From Chloroflexota bacterium (GTDB taxonomy: Bacteria; Chloroflexota; Limnocylindria; Limnocylindrales; CSP1-4), in NCBI GenBank assembly GCA_021786265.1, contig JAJYNP010000273.1, positions 1 to 64,000 on the forward strand: a stretch of DNA of 64,000 bases, in the 5' to 3' direction. A program made the position numbers and the translations under genes. Shown piece by piece: positions 57,268 to 64,000 of this stretch; position 1 is the stretch's first letter, and each line of letters begins with the position of its first letter. A model generated the notes under the pieces. The model was given only the letters and a program-made list of their open reading frames with translations, made no database searches and was not told the origin of the DNA.

Positions 57268-58419
57268 ATGGCGCAGGTGCCGAAGGCGGTCCAGGGGATC
57301 CTTGCGAGCCTCCTGGCGCTGGGATCGCTGGCGCTCGCGGCCGACTCCGCCGCGGCCAACGGTATCGGCGACGTCTACATCGCGGCCGGGACACATGTGC
57401 TGGAGATCCAGGTCGCGACACAGCGCATCGTCAACCGCGTGGCCGTGTCGCCGGCGGCCACCGACCTGGCCTTCGCGAATTCCGGCCGTACCCTCTTCAT
57501 CTCCAGCGGCACGCAGCGCCTCACGACCGTCGACATCGCCTCGATCTCGGTCAGCGGCGGCATCGACCTGCCGGCCGCGGCCGTCGCGCTGGCGGTGCCG
57601 CTCGGCAGCACGGTCGTGGCCGCGCTGCCGGCGCTCGACAGGGTCGCGCTCGTCGACTCGGCGAGCGGCGCCGTCACCCTCGGCGATGCGCTGCCGGGCG
57701 CGGTGAACCTGCTCGCCGCCGATCGCCGCCAGGCGCAGGCGCTCGCGGCCTCGACGGGGGCCGCGTGGATCGCCGTCATCGACGCGACGAGCGGCCGCAC
57801 AACGGTCAGCCGTGTCGAGGGGGCGATCGACGCACTCGCGGTGGATCGCGGCGGCACCGGGTACGTCGCCACGCGCAATCCCGCGCAGCTGGTGGCAATC
57901 GACCTCCAGACGGGTCACCCGCGTTGGGCGCGCCACCTCAGCGCAGACCCGGTCGCGGTCGCCTCCGTTCAGGATGGAGCGGTGGTGGCGTCGGCACACC
58001 AGCTGTGGCGCGTGACGGCGAGTGGCGCGCACCTCTGGCAGAGCGTGAGCGGCACGTTCACAGCGATCGCAGCCAGCGACGACGGAGGGGTCCTCCTGGC
58101 GCTCGAGGGGACGACGCTCGGCGCCTGGACCGTCGACGGCACCCGCGCGGTGCGCGTCTCGCTGGGGTCCGACGGCCCCGGACTGGCGCTGGCAGCCATG
58201 CCACGGCCGTCGTCGTTGCTGGCACCGGCGACGCCCGGGGTTCCCGCCGGCGGAGCGACCAGGGCGGGCCCGCTCCCCCCGACCAACGTCGTGGACGAGG
58301 CGATCGCGGTGGTGCGCGCCATCCCGCTTCCGGCCGGCGTGGCCGGGGCTGTCGCCGTGTTGCTCGTGGCGGCCCTGGTCGCCGCGGGGTGGTCGGCCAG
58401 CGCCGAGCGGCGACCATGA
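57268..58419 (+). CDS. Secreted, membrane-tethered beta-propeller-like protein
   Basis: A 383 aa protein started at ATG 57268 after GGGAGG. N-terminal signal-like segment (GILASLLALGSLALAADSAA), then about six repeats of ~40 residues with propeller spacing (VYIAAGTHVLEIQVATQRIV, TLFISSGTQRLTTVDIAS, AWIAVIDATSGRTTVSRVEG, GYVATRNPAQLVAIDLQTGH), a Pro-rich stretch, and a C-terminal membrane segment (GAVAVLLVAALVAAGWSAS). It would face outside, held by its C-terminus. No known flagellar equivalent. It overlaps the HDOD gene (ATGA), so the two are translated together. Confidence 0.7.
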   Translation: MAQVPKAVQGILASLLALGSLALAADSAAANGIGDVYIAAGTHVLEIQVATQRIVNRVAVSPAATDLAFANSGRTLFISSGTQRLTTVDIASISVSGGIDLPAAAVALAVPLGSTVVAALPALDRVALVDSASGAVTLGDALPGAVNLLAADRRQAQALAASTGAAWIAVIDATSGRTTVSRVEGAIDALAVDRGGTGYVATRNPAQLVAIDLQTGHPRWARHLSADPVAVASVQDGAVVASAHQLWRVTASGAHLWQSVSGTFTAIAASDDGGVLLALEGTTLGAWTVDGTRAVRVSLGSDGPGLALAAMPRPSSLLAPATPGVPAGGATRAGPLPPTNVVDEAIAVVRAIPLPAGVAGAVAVLLVAALVAAGWSASAERRP

Positions 58420-59294
58420 TGCGTGCATTCGGTCTCGCTGCCGGCCCGATGTCCTCGTCGTGGCCTGACGGACTCGAGCGTGCCCGCGACATCGTGCGCC
58501 GTTCCGACGCGACCACGCCGTCCGCCGCGCTGCTACGGGTCGAGGCGGAGATCCGGCACGGTACCGCCTCGGCGGCCCGACTGGCCCGCCTGATCGAGGC
58601 ATCCCCCGAGCTGGCCGCCCGCGTGCTGCGGGTCGCCAACTCCGGGTTCTACGCACCGGTGCAGTCGGTCTCGACGCTGCCGCGCGCCATCGCCATCCTG
58701 GGCGATGCGTTGCTTCGCCAGCTGGCGCTCGCCTCGATCGCCCTGGCGCGCCGCGCGCGGAACCAGTCGATCCAGCAATCCGTGGTGGCGGCGCGGTTCT
58801 CGGGCGATGCGGTCCGTGCCGCGGTCATCTGTCGCGAGCTGGCGCGGTTGACCCACCGTGACCAGGAGGCCGCGTTCGCTGCGGGGCTGCTGCACGACCT
58901 GGGGCGCCTGTACCTGCTCGATCAAGGGCGCGACGCCTACGCCGCCCTGGCGCTGGCCAGGCGGATGGAACCCACCGCGGACGACGAGCGGCGCGTCTGC
59001 GGGGCCACCCACGAGGAGGTCGGAGCGATCCTGGTTGCCAACTGGAGCCTGCCCGAACCCATCGGCGAAGTCCTGCGGGCGCACCATGCGCCGCGGCCGG
59101 GCAGCCTCGCCGAACTGGTGGGGATCGCAGATGGCCTCGTCGCGCCGCTGAGCCGGCCGGCTCCCATCGACACACGCATGGATGATGGGCCGGCCTCATC
59201 GCTCGCAATGCTTGGGATCGAACACTCGGCGTGGGCCGACGGGCTGCCGGCCGTGCGAGATCAGATCGCGGAGCTGCTGCAGGCCTTCGACTGA
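58416..59294 (+). CDS. HDOD domain signalling protein
   Basis: A 292 aa cytosolic protein. The HDOD pattern runs through it: LIEASPELAARVLRVANSGF, SVSTLPRAIAILGDALLRQL, FSGDAVRAAVICRELARLTH, EAAFAAGLLHDLGRLYLLDQ and HEEVGAILVANWSLPEPIGE. HDOD proteins regulate motility, adhesion and chemotaxis without known catalysis; here an HD pair is retained in LLHDLG. It starts in the ATGA overlap with the propeller gene. Confidence 0.88.
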   Translation: MMRAFGLAAGPMSSSWPDGLERARDIVRRSDATTPSAALLRVEAEIRHGTASAARLARLIEASPELAARVLRVANSGFYAPVQSVSTLPRAIAILGDALLRQLALASIALARRARNQSIQQSVVAARFSGDAVRAAVICRELARLTHRDQEAAFAAGLLHDLGRLYLLDQGRDAYAALALARRMEPTADDERRVCGATHEEVGAILVANWSLPEPIGEVLRAHHAPRPGSLAELVGIADGLVAPLSRPAPIDTRMDDGPASSLAMLGIEHSAWADGLPAVRDQIAELLQAFD

Positions 59295-59338
59295 TCGCCA
59301 CAAGGCGTCAGCGCGGCCGCGCGGGGCGGTGAAATGGT

Positions 59339-59374
59339 CGGGGCGGGGTCGACCTGGATGCCGACCCCGCCCCG
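59339..59374. terminator. Bidirectional hairpin terminator between HDOD and chemoreceptor genes
   Basis: A perfect 13-bp stem, CGGGGCGGGGTCG (59339-59351) and CGACCCCGCCCCG (59362-59374), with a 10-nt loop, between two converging genes. Confidence 0.75.
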
Positions 59375-59396
59375 GTGCGTAACCCCCGAACGGCGG

Positions 59397-61469
59397 CTAC
59401 GCCGCCCTCGTCTGCCAGTCGGACGAGCGGCGACGCTGGACGACGTTCGAGATCGCCGGAACCTGCCCGGATGCCGCACCGGCCTCGAGGCGGAAGCGTC
59501 CGACGAGCGCGTCGAGCTGGCTGGCCATCTCCGCGAGCGACCCGGCCGAGGCGACGACTTCCTCGGCCTGGGCCGACATCTCCTCGGTGGCAGCGGAGAC
59601 TTCCTCGGCGGCGGCGGAGTTCTCCTCGGAGACCGCGGCGATCGACTCGATCGAGCGGGTGACGGTGGCGGACGCGGCGGTGAGGCGCGCGACCGCCTCG
59701 TTGGTCTGGGCCGCGATGCGGCTGATCGCATCGGAGGCAGCCACCACGTCGGTCGCGCCGAGCTGGGCGGACCTCACGCTCTCGTTGATCCGCGCCGCCG
59801 CATCGCGCGTGGCCCCCACCGTCTCACCGAGCGCATCGAGGGCGGTGCCGGCACGCTCGGCCAGCGCCGCCCCAGTGGTCACCTCGACAGCGCCGCTCTC
59901 CATGGCCGAGACGGCCGCACCCGTCACGGCCTGCACCTCGCTGATCAAGGCGGCGATCTCCTTGGTCGCGCCCGACGCGCGCTCCGCGAGCTTGCGCACC
60001 TCGTCGGCGACCACGGCGAAGCCGCGGCCCTGCTCGCCGGCGCGGGCGGCCTCGATCGCCGCGTTGAGCGCGAGCAGGTTGGTCTGCTCGGCGATGTCGT
60101 CGATGGTCTCGACGATGGCGCCGATCTGCGAGGACCTCGTCCCGAGCTCGCGCACGCGGTCGGCCGCTGTCGCACTGGCGCTGCGGATGCGTTCCATGCC
60201 GGCGATGGTCTCGCGCACGGCCCCGGCCCCCTGGTCCGCGGCACTCTCGGCGCTGGCCGCAACCGACGCCAGGCGCCCGGCAACCTCGGAGGTGGTTGCG
60301 ACGGCCTGGGCCATGCGGTCGATCGCCGCCGCCGCCGCCTCGACGCTGTGGATCGTTTCGGCCGCCCCTGCCCCCACCTGCGCGCCGACGGCCGACAGCT
60401 CCTGGGCCGCACTCGTCGTCTCCGACGCCGCGCGGGCCTGGTCGGTGGCCCCGGCAGCCACCTGGCTGATCGTCTGCGCGACCTGACCCGCCGCGGCCCC
60501 GGACTGGGCGGCGGCACTGTTGAGCTGGGTGCTCGACTCCGCGAGCGAGGCGGAGGTCTGCCCGACCTCGGCCATCGTGCGGTTCAGGCTCGTGCGCGCG
60601 GTTTCGTAGCTGGCGGCCATGGCGGTCAGCCCCGCCAGCAACTCGTTCGCGGTGTCCGCGGTCTGGCCGATCTCGTCGGAGCCCTGATGCGCAAGCGACG
60701 AGATCCTGCTTTCGTACGCAGCCGTCAGGTCGTTCGTGGCCAGGGCATCCAGGCACGCGGAGAACCGGGCGACGCCGTCGTTCATCGCGTGCATCTGGCC
60801 CTGCACCGCCCGCAGCCGAGTCGCGATGTCCCGCGCGATCCAGAGGCTGAGCCCGAAGCCCACCAGGAGAGCCACGACCAGGCCCACGAGCGTCAGCAGC
60901 CGGCCCTGGTCGTACGCCGCCCCGATGGCCGCGTCCTGCTGTTTGGTGGCTTGCAGCCTGAGCGGAGTGAGCTGGTCGAGCGGGCGCATCATCGCGTCGT
61001 TGGCGCTGGTGGCGGCCGCAAGGTCGGTCGTGGCCTTGACCGTGTCGGCGGCGGCCAGATCGGCCAGGACAGCCTGCACCGCGGGCCGGAGGGCCGGGAG
61101 AGCCTGCTGCAGCTGCTGCACCAGCACCTGTTCCTGGGCGCTGAACCCGGTCTGCTGCGCAAGATCACCCAGGTTCTGTTGGATCGTCGTCTGGTCGTCG
61201 GCGACCGCCTTCTGGACGCTGGCGACCGTGGCCGCGTCACCGGCCTTCAGAACGCCGAGGTTCAGCTCGCGGGCGAGATTCTCGAGGCCGGCATCCACCT
61301 GGTCGATCTGATAGAGCGGCATCGCCCCAGACTCGTACATCGTCCCACCCTCGGCGTTGACCGCGCCCAGGTTGACGATCGAGATCCCACCCACCACGAG
61401 CATCAGGACCAGGATCGCCCCCGAGGTCCCGAGAAGCTTGCTTCGGACGCCCAGTCGGATGCCGGCCAT
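59397..61469 (-). CDS. Methyl-accepting chemotaxis protein
   Basis: A 690 aa receptor. Started at ATG 61469 (GGTGG 8 nt upstream; the frame is open to 61589). TM1 at residues 14-33, an all-helical extracellular four-helix-bundle-type ligand domain (~35-190), TM2 at 191-211, HAMP, and a long signalling coiled coil with the hairpin tip [20 protein letters not shown] and [20 protein letters not shown]. There is no CheR-binding pentapeptide at the C-terminus. Ligand unknown. It is the only receptor in the window; a sigma-28-like promoter precedes it. Confidence 0.94.
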   Translation of the reverse strand: MAGIRLGVRSKLLGTSGAILVLMLVVGGISIVNLGAVNAEGGTMYESGAMPLYQIDQVDAGLENLARELNLGVLKAGDAATVASVQKAVADDQTTIQQNLGDLAQQTGFSAQEQVLVQQLQQALPALRPAVQAVLADLAAADTVKATTDLAAATSANDAMMRPLDQLTPLRLQATKQQDAAIGAAYDQGRLLTLVGLVVALLVGFGLSLWIARDIATRLRAVQGQMHAMNDGVARFSACLDALATNDLTAAYESRISSLAHQGSDEIGQTADTANELLAGLTAMAASYETARTSLNRTMAEVGQTSASLAESSTQLNSAAAQSGAAAGQVAQTISQVAAGATDQARAASETTSAAQELSAVGAQVGAGAAETIHSVEAAAAAIDRMAQAVATTSEVAGRLASVAASAESAADQGAGAVRETIAGMERIRSASATAADRVRELGTRSSQIGAIVETIDDIAEQTNLLALNAAIEAARAGEQGRGFAVVADEVRKLAERASGATKEIAALISEVQAVTGAAVSAMESGAVEVTTGAALAERAGTALDALGETVGATRDAAARINESVRSAQLGATDVVAASDAISRIAAQTNEAVARLTAASATVTRSIESIAAVSEENSAAAEEVSAATEEMSAQAEEVVASAGSLAEMASQLDALVGRFRLEAGAASGQVPAISNVVQRRRSSDWQTRAA

Positions 61470-61568
61470 GTTCGTTGCCACCTTTCCCCTGTCACGGTCC
61501 TCGGTCGCGTGCCGCGCCCCGGGCCCTGCGCGCGACGGTGCCGCACACTTCGAGCCTCGCTCCACCGG

Positions 61569-61596
61569 GTATCGGCTGCGCGGAACCATGGGTTGA
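61569..61596 (-). promoter_or_regulatory. Sigma-28-like promoter of the chemoreceptor gene
   Basis: On the reverse strand: TCAACCCA (61596-61589), a 12-nt spacer, GCCGATAC (61576-61569). The -10 box is identical to that of fliC. It lies 100 bp before the chemoreceptor start. Confidence 0.6.
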
Positions 61597-61849
61597 GCAC
61601 GGCCCGATCGGGCGACGGGACCCGCTGGCTCTCGAGCAGGGAACCTGCACGTGGCGCCCTCCGTGGCACGGGGCAGCCCGGGCTGGCAGGCCTCCCTCCT
61701 GATCCTTCGGAGCGTTTCTCCGATCGGCCACCATCTCGCGTGACGTCAACCGTGTGTGACCACCCCTGACACCGTCACGACCATCCCGCGAAGGAGGGCC
61801 GAGACAGGCGGGAACCGTGCTCGCCCACGCTCACGGCAGGCCGCTGCGG

Positions 61850-61855
61850 TATCAT
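61850..61855 (+). promoter_or_regulatory. Probable -10 box for tRNA-Gln
   Basis: TATCAT, 14 bp before the tRNA, a good sigma-70-type -10 element. No clear -35 box was found at 16-18 bp upstream. Confidence 0.4.
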
Positions 61856-61869
61856 CCGTGGGTTTGCGC

Positions 61870-61944
61870 TGGCGAGTGGCCAAGCGGTAAGGCGCCTGAC
61901 TCTGGATCAGGAGACCGAAGGTTCAAATCCTTCCTCGCCAGCCA
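61870..61944 (+). tRNA. tRNA-Gln (anticodon CUG)
   Basis: Acceptor stem TGGCGAG (61870-61876) pairs with CTCGCCA (61934-61940), followed by G and an encoded CCA (61942-61944). The anticodon stem CCTGA/TCAGG (61895-61899 and 61907-61911) encloses the loop CTCTGGA with anticodon CTG at 61902-61904; the T arm carries GGTTCAAATCC. It reads CAG codons. The gene for glutaminyl-tRNA synthetase starts ~300 bp downstream on the same strand. Confidence 0.95.
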
Positions 61945-62247
61945 TTCTTGCGATCACGACCGTACGTCTGGATCCGGTGAGTCCGACGCCTGAACGGCCA
62001 CTTCTCCCAACACTACCCCCCGGCCCCCACAACGGGCCGGCGGGCGTTGGACGAGGGGCCTGGGTGGTGTGGGCGCGCGTATCGAACCACGCCCCCGGCG
62101 CCTGCGTCCCGAGGTCCTTCGCGATCTCCAGCATTCGACTGCAGACCCTCGTGGTGGCCTTGCGGTCTCCGTCGGAGCAGATGGCGCAAGCCTCCGTTGC
62201 CGCGCGAGCCGCGTCTCCATGAGCCACGAGACGGGAGCCGCCACCTC
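61945..62247 (+). other. Leader region between tRNA-Gln and glnS
   Basis: 303 bp. One hairpin is visible: CCGGCCC and GGGCCGG around a 7-nt loop near 62020-62041, possibly a tRNA terminator or leader structure. I looked for a T-box element and did not find its core. A reverse-strand frame here has an [16 protein letters not shown] segment but is not supportable as a gene. Confidence 0.4.
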
Positions 62248-63945
62248 GTGAACATCAAGACGTCAACCCCGCCGGAGCGAGCCGATTTCATCCGTGAGAT
62301 CGTGGCCGCCGACCTGCGGGACGGCACGCACGAGACGATCGTCACGCGCTTCCCGCCGGAGCCGAATGGCTACCTGCACATCGGTCACGCCAAGTCGATC
62401 TGCCTCAACTTCGGCATCGCGCGCGAGTTCGGCGGCCGCTGCCACCTGCGCTTCGACGACACGAATCCGATGAAGGAAGAGCAGGAGTACATCGACGCCA
62501 TCCAGGCGGACGTCCGCTGGCTGGGTTTCGACTGGGGCGAGCACCTGTACTACGCCTCAGACTACTTCGAACAGCTGTACGAGTGGGCCGTCAACCTGAT
62601 CCGGGCCGGCAAGGCCTATGTCGACGACCTCTCGGCGGACGAGATCCGCGAGCACCGCGGCACGCTCACCGAACCCGGTCGGGACAGCCCCTGGCGGGAC
62701 CGGCCGGTCGAGGAGAGCCTCGAACTCTTCGAACGGATGCGAAAGGGCGAGTTCCCGAACGGGGCGCGGGTGCTGCGCGCCAGGATCGACATGACCTCGC
62801 CGAACATCAACCTGCGAGACCCCGTGCTGTACCGGATCGTGCACGCCGCGCATCCGCGCACGGGTGACGCGTGGTGCATCTACCCGACGTACGACTTCGC
62901 GCACGGCCAGTCCGACGCGATCGAGGGCATCACGCACTCCATTTGCACGCTGGAGTTCGAGGCTCACCGGCCCCTCTACGACTGGCTCATCGAGAACCTC
63001 CCGGTGCCTTCACGCCCCCGGCAGTACGAGTTCGCGCGTCTCAACCTCACGTACACCGTCCTCTCCAAGCGGGTCCTCCTGCGCCTCGTCAACGAAGGGC
63101 ACGTGCGCGGATGGGACGATCCGCGGATGCCGACCATCTCGGGGCTGCGGCGGCGGGGCTTCCCTGCCGAGGGCATCCGCGACTTCGCCGCCATGATCGG
63201 AGTGGCGAAGAGCGACAGCGTGGTCGAGGTGGGCATGCTCGAGCACGCGGTGCGCGACGTCCTCAACCGGCAGGCTCCCCGACGGTTCGCCGTCCTGCGA
63301 CCGCTCAAGGTCGTCATCGAGAACTACCCCGAGGGGCGGCTCGAGGAGATGGACATCGTCAACAACCCGGAGGATCCGTCGGCCGGGAGTCGCAAGGTGC
63401 CCTTCACGCGCGAGCTGTGGATCGAGCGCGATGATTTCATGGAGGACCCTCCGGCGAAGTTCTTCCGCCTGGCCCCGGGCCGCGAGGTGCGGCTGCGGTC
63501 CGCGTACTTCGTGACCTGTCGGGAGGTTGTCAAGGACGCGGCCGGAGCAATCGTCGAGCTGCGCTGCACGTACGACCCGGCCACCCGGGGCGGAGACGCA
63601 CCCGACGGCCGCCGGCCCAAGGCGACCCTCCACTGGATCCCGGCCGATCACGCCATGCCCGCGGAGGTGCGGTTGTACGACCACCTGTTCACCCGCCCGG
63701 ATCCCGGAGCGGACGGCGGCGACCTCTTCGCGGACCTGAATCCCGAGTCCGAGCAGGTGCTCCTCGGCTGCCTCGTGGAGCCGAGCCTCGCCGCGGTGCC
63801 GGTCGGCGAGACGGTCCAGTTCGAGCGACTGGGCTACTTCACTCCGGACCCCGATTCGACGCCTGACCGCCTCGTCTTCAACCGCACGCTCACGCTCAAG
63901 GACACCTGGGCGAAGGTCCAGGCGCAGGGCCGGCAGGACACCTGA
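62248..63945 (+). CDS. glnS: Glutaminyl-tRNA synthetase
   Basis: A 565 aa class I synthetase started at GTG 62248 (GGGAG upstream). HIGH motif region [83 protein letters not shown]-equivalent VLSKR in [13 protein letters not shown]; then [16 protein letters not shown] and the C-terminal anticodon-binding beta-barrels. GlnRS rather than GluRS is indicated by the [10 protein letters not shown] and [10 protein letters not shown] context. It charges tRNA-Gln directly, so the cell need not rely on GatCAB for Gln-tRNA. Confidence 0.97.
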   Translation: MNIKTSTPPERADFIREIVAADLRDGTHETIVTRFPPEPNGYLHIGHAKSICLNFGIAREFGGRCHLRFDDTNPMKEEQEYIDAIQADVRWLGFDWGEHLYYASDYFEQLYEWAVNLIRAGKAYVDDLSADEIREHRGTLTEPGRDSPWRDRPVEESLELFERMRKGEFPNGARVLRARIDMTSPNINLRDPVLYRIVHAAHPRTGDAWCIYPTYDFAHGQSDAIEGITHSICTLEFEAHRPLYDWLIENLPVPSRPRQYEFARLNLTYTVLSKRVLLRLVNEGHVRGWDDPRMPTISGLRRRGFPAEGIRDFAAMIGVAKSDSVVEVGMLEHAVRDVLNRQAPRRFAVLRPLKVVIENYPEGRLEEMDIVNNPEDPSAGSRKVPFTRELWIERDDFMEDPPAKFFRLAPGREVRLRSAYFVTCREVVKDAAGAIVELRCTYDPATRGGDAPDGRRPKATLHWIPADHAMPAEVRLYDHLFTRPDPGADGGDLFADLNPESEQVLLGCLVEPSLAAVPVGETVQFERLGYFTPDPDSTPDRLVFNRTLTLKDTWAKVQAQGRQDT

Positions 63946-63946
63946 C

Positions 63947-63962
63947 GCCCGGCGGACCGGGC
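63947..63962 (+). terminator. Hairpin after glnS
   Basis: GCCCGG (63947-63952) and CCGGGC (63957-63962) around a CGGA loop, directly after the glnS stop. Short but perfectly paired. Nothing else is visible to the window end. Confidence 0.4.
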
Positions 63963-64000
63963 AGCACACGGCCAGGCGCCGCCCGACCAGACGCCATCGG

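Larger units (their letters stand above)
61470..61869. other. Intergenic region between chemoreceptor and tRNA genes
   Basis: 400 bp between divergently transcribed genes. It holds the chemoreceptor promoter (61569-61596, -) and a probable -10 box for the tRNA at 61850-61855. Open frames here look like GC-rich shadows. Confidence 0.5.

Noticed and set aside
61907..62227. A minus-strand frame ending in AGEEGFEPSVS across the tRNA
   Set aside because: The ending is the translation of the reverse strand of a tRNA, a known annotation artefact. The upstream part has some coding-like codons but no start or neighbour support.
61945..62247. T-box riboswitch before glnS
   Set aside because: The conserved T-box core was not found; only a small hairpin is present.
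1..64000. CRISPR arrays, insertion sequences, prophage or integrase genes
   Set aside because: No spaced direct-repeat array, transposase, integrase or terminal inverted repeats were seen on either strand.

Overview
The window is about 64 kb of very GC-rich bacterial DNA, and most of it is a single flagellar and chemotaxis island. It holds a near-complete flagellum: export gate, switch, stator, rod, hook, filament, caps and regulators. No gene for the P ring (FlgI), the L ring (FlgH) or FlgA is present, and the peptidoglycan hydrolase is not a FlgJ. That points to a cell without a lipopolysaccharide outer membrane. Together with the GC content, the sigma factor/DUF5667-like pair, the FliW-CsrA pair and a GlnRS gene, my best guess is a high-GC monoderm such as a Chloroflexota lineage. 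This is an inference; no ribosomal marker lies in the window.

Layout. 1-5.7 kb is housekeeping or accessory: a partial nucleoside hydrolase divergent from pseudouridine-5'-phosphate glycosidase, an ECF-type sigma factor with a DUF5667-like membrane partner, a membrane-anchored double-psi-beta-barrel protein with an N-terminal heptad repeat, and an MFS transporter. 6.1-9.0 kb holds a PAS-GGDEF-EAL protein and a degenerate HD-GYP protein (cyclic-di-GMP signalling). 9.2-22.6 kb (+) is a tightly coupled operon: a LuxR-type regulator, flbD, motAB, fliL, fliM, fliN, fliO, fliP, fliQ, fliR, flhB, flhA, a small membrane protein, a FliA-type sigma factor and a rod protein. 22.6-34.0 kb (+) is the late-gene block: flgM, flgN, flgK, flgL, fliW, csrA, two glycosyltransferases, flagellin, fliS and fliD. 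34.1-44.8 kb (-) is chemotaxis: PocR-like kinase and response regulator, cheA, cheC, cheD, cheY, cheB, an unknown gene, cheW, cheR, cheX and a receiver protein. 44.9-57.0 kb (+) is the basal-body and hook operon: flgC, fliE, fliF, fliG, fliH, fliI, fliJ, an M23+SLT peptidoglycan hydrolase, flgB, fliK, flgD, a flagellar operon protein and flgE. 57.1-61.6 kb holds a secreted beta-propeller, an HDOD protein and a chemoreceptor. 61.9-64 kb has tRNA-Gln(CUG) followed by glnS.

How it works together. The FliA-type sigma factor and FlgM make the hook-completion checkpoint. I can read a sigma-28-like promoter (TCAAG-like box, 11-12 nt, GCCGA[T/C]A-like box) before flgM, fliC, the propeller/HDOD pair and the chemoreceptor, with weaker versions before fliD, cheA and cheW. 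The flagellin leader carries two hairpins, each with GGA in its loop, ahead of an AGGAGG ribosome site. That layout fits repression by CsrA, whose gene overlaps that of its antagonist FliW about 3.7 kb upstream. The two glycosyltransferases between csrA and fliC are good candidates for flagellin glycosylation.

Limits. All function calls come from reading motifs by eye; no database search was run. Start codons are uncertain where stated.
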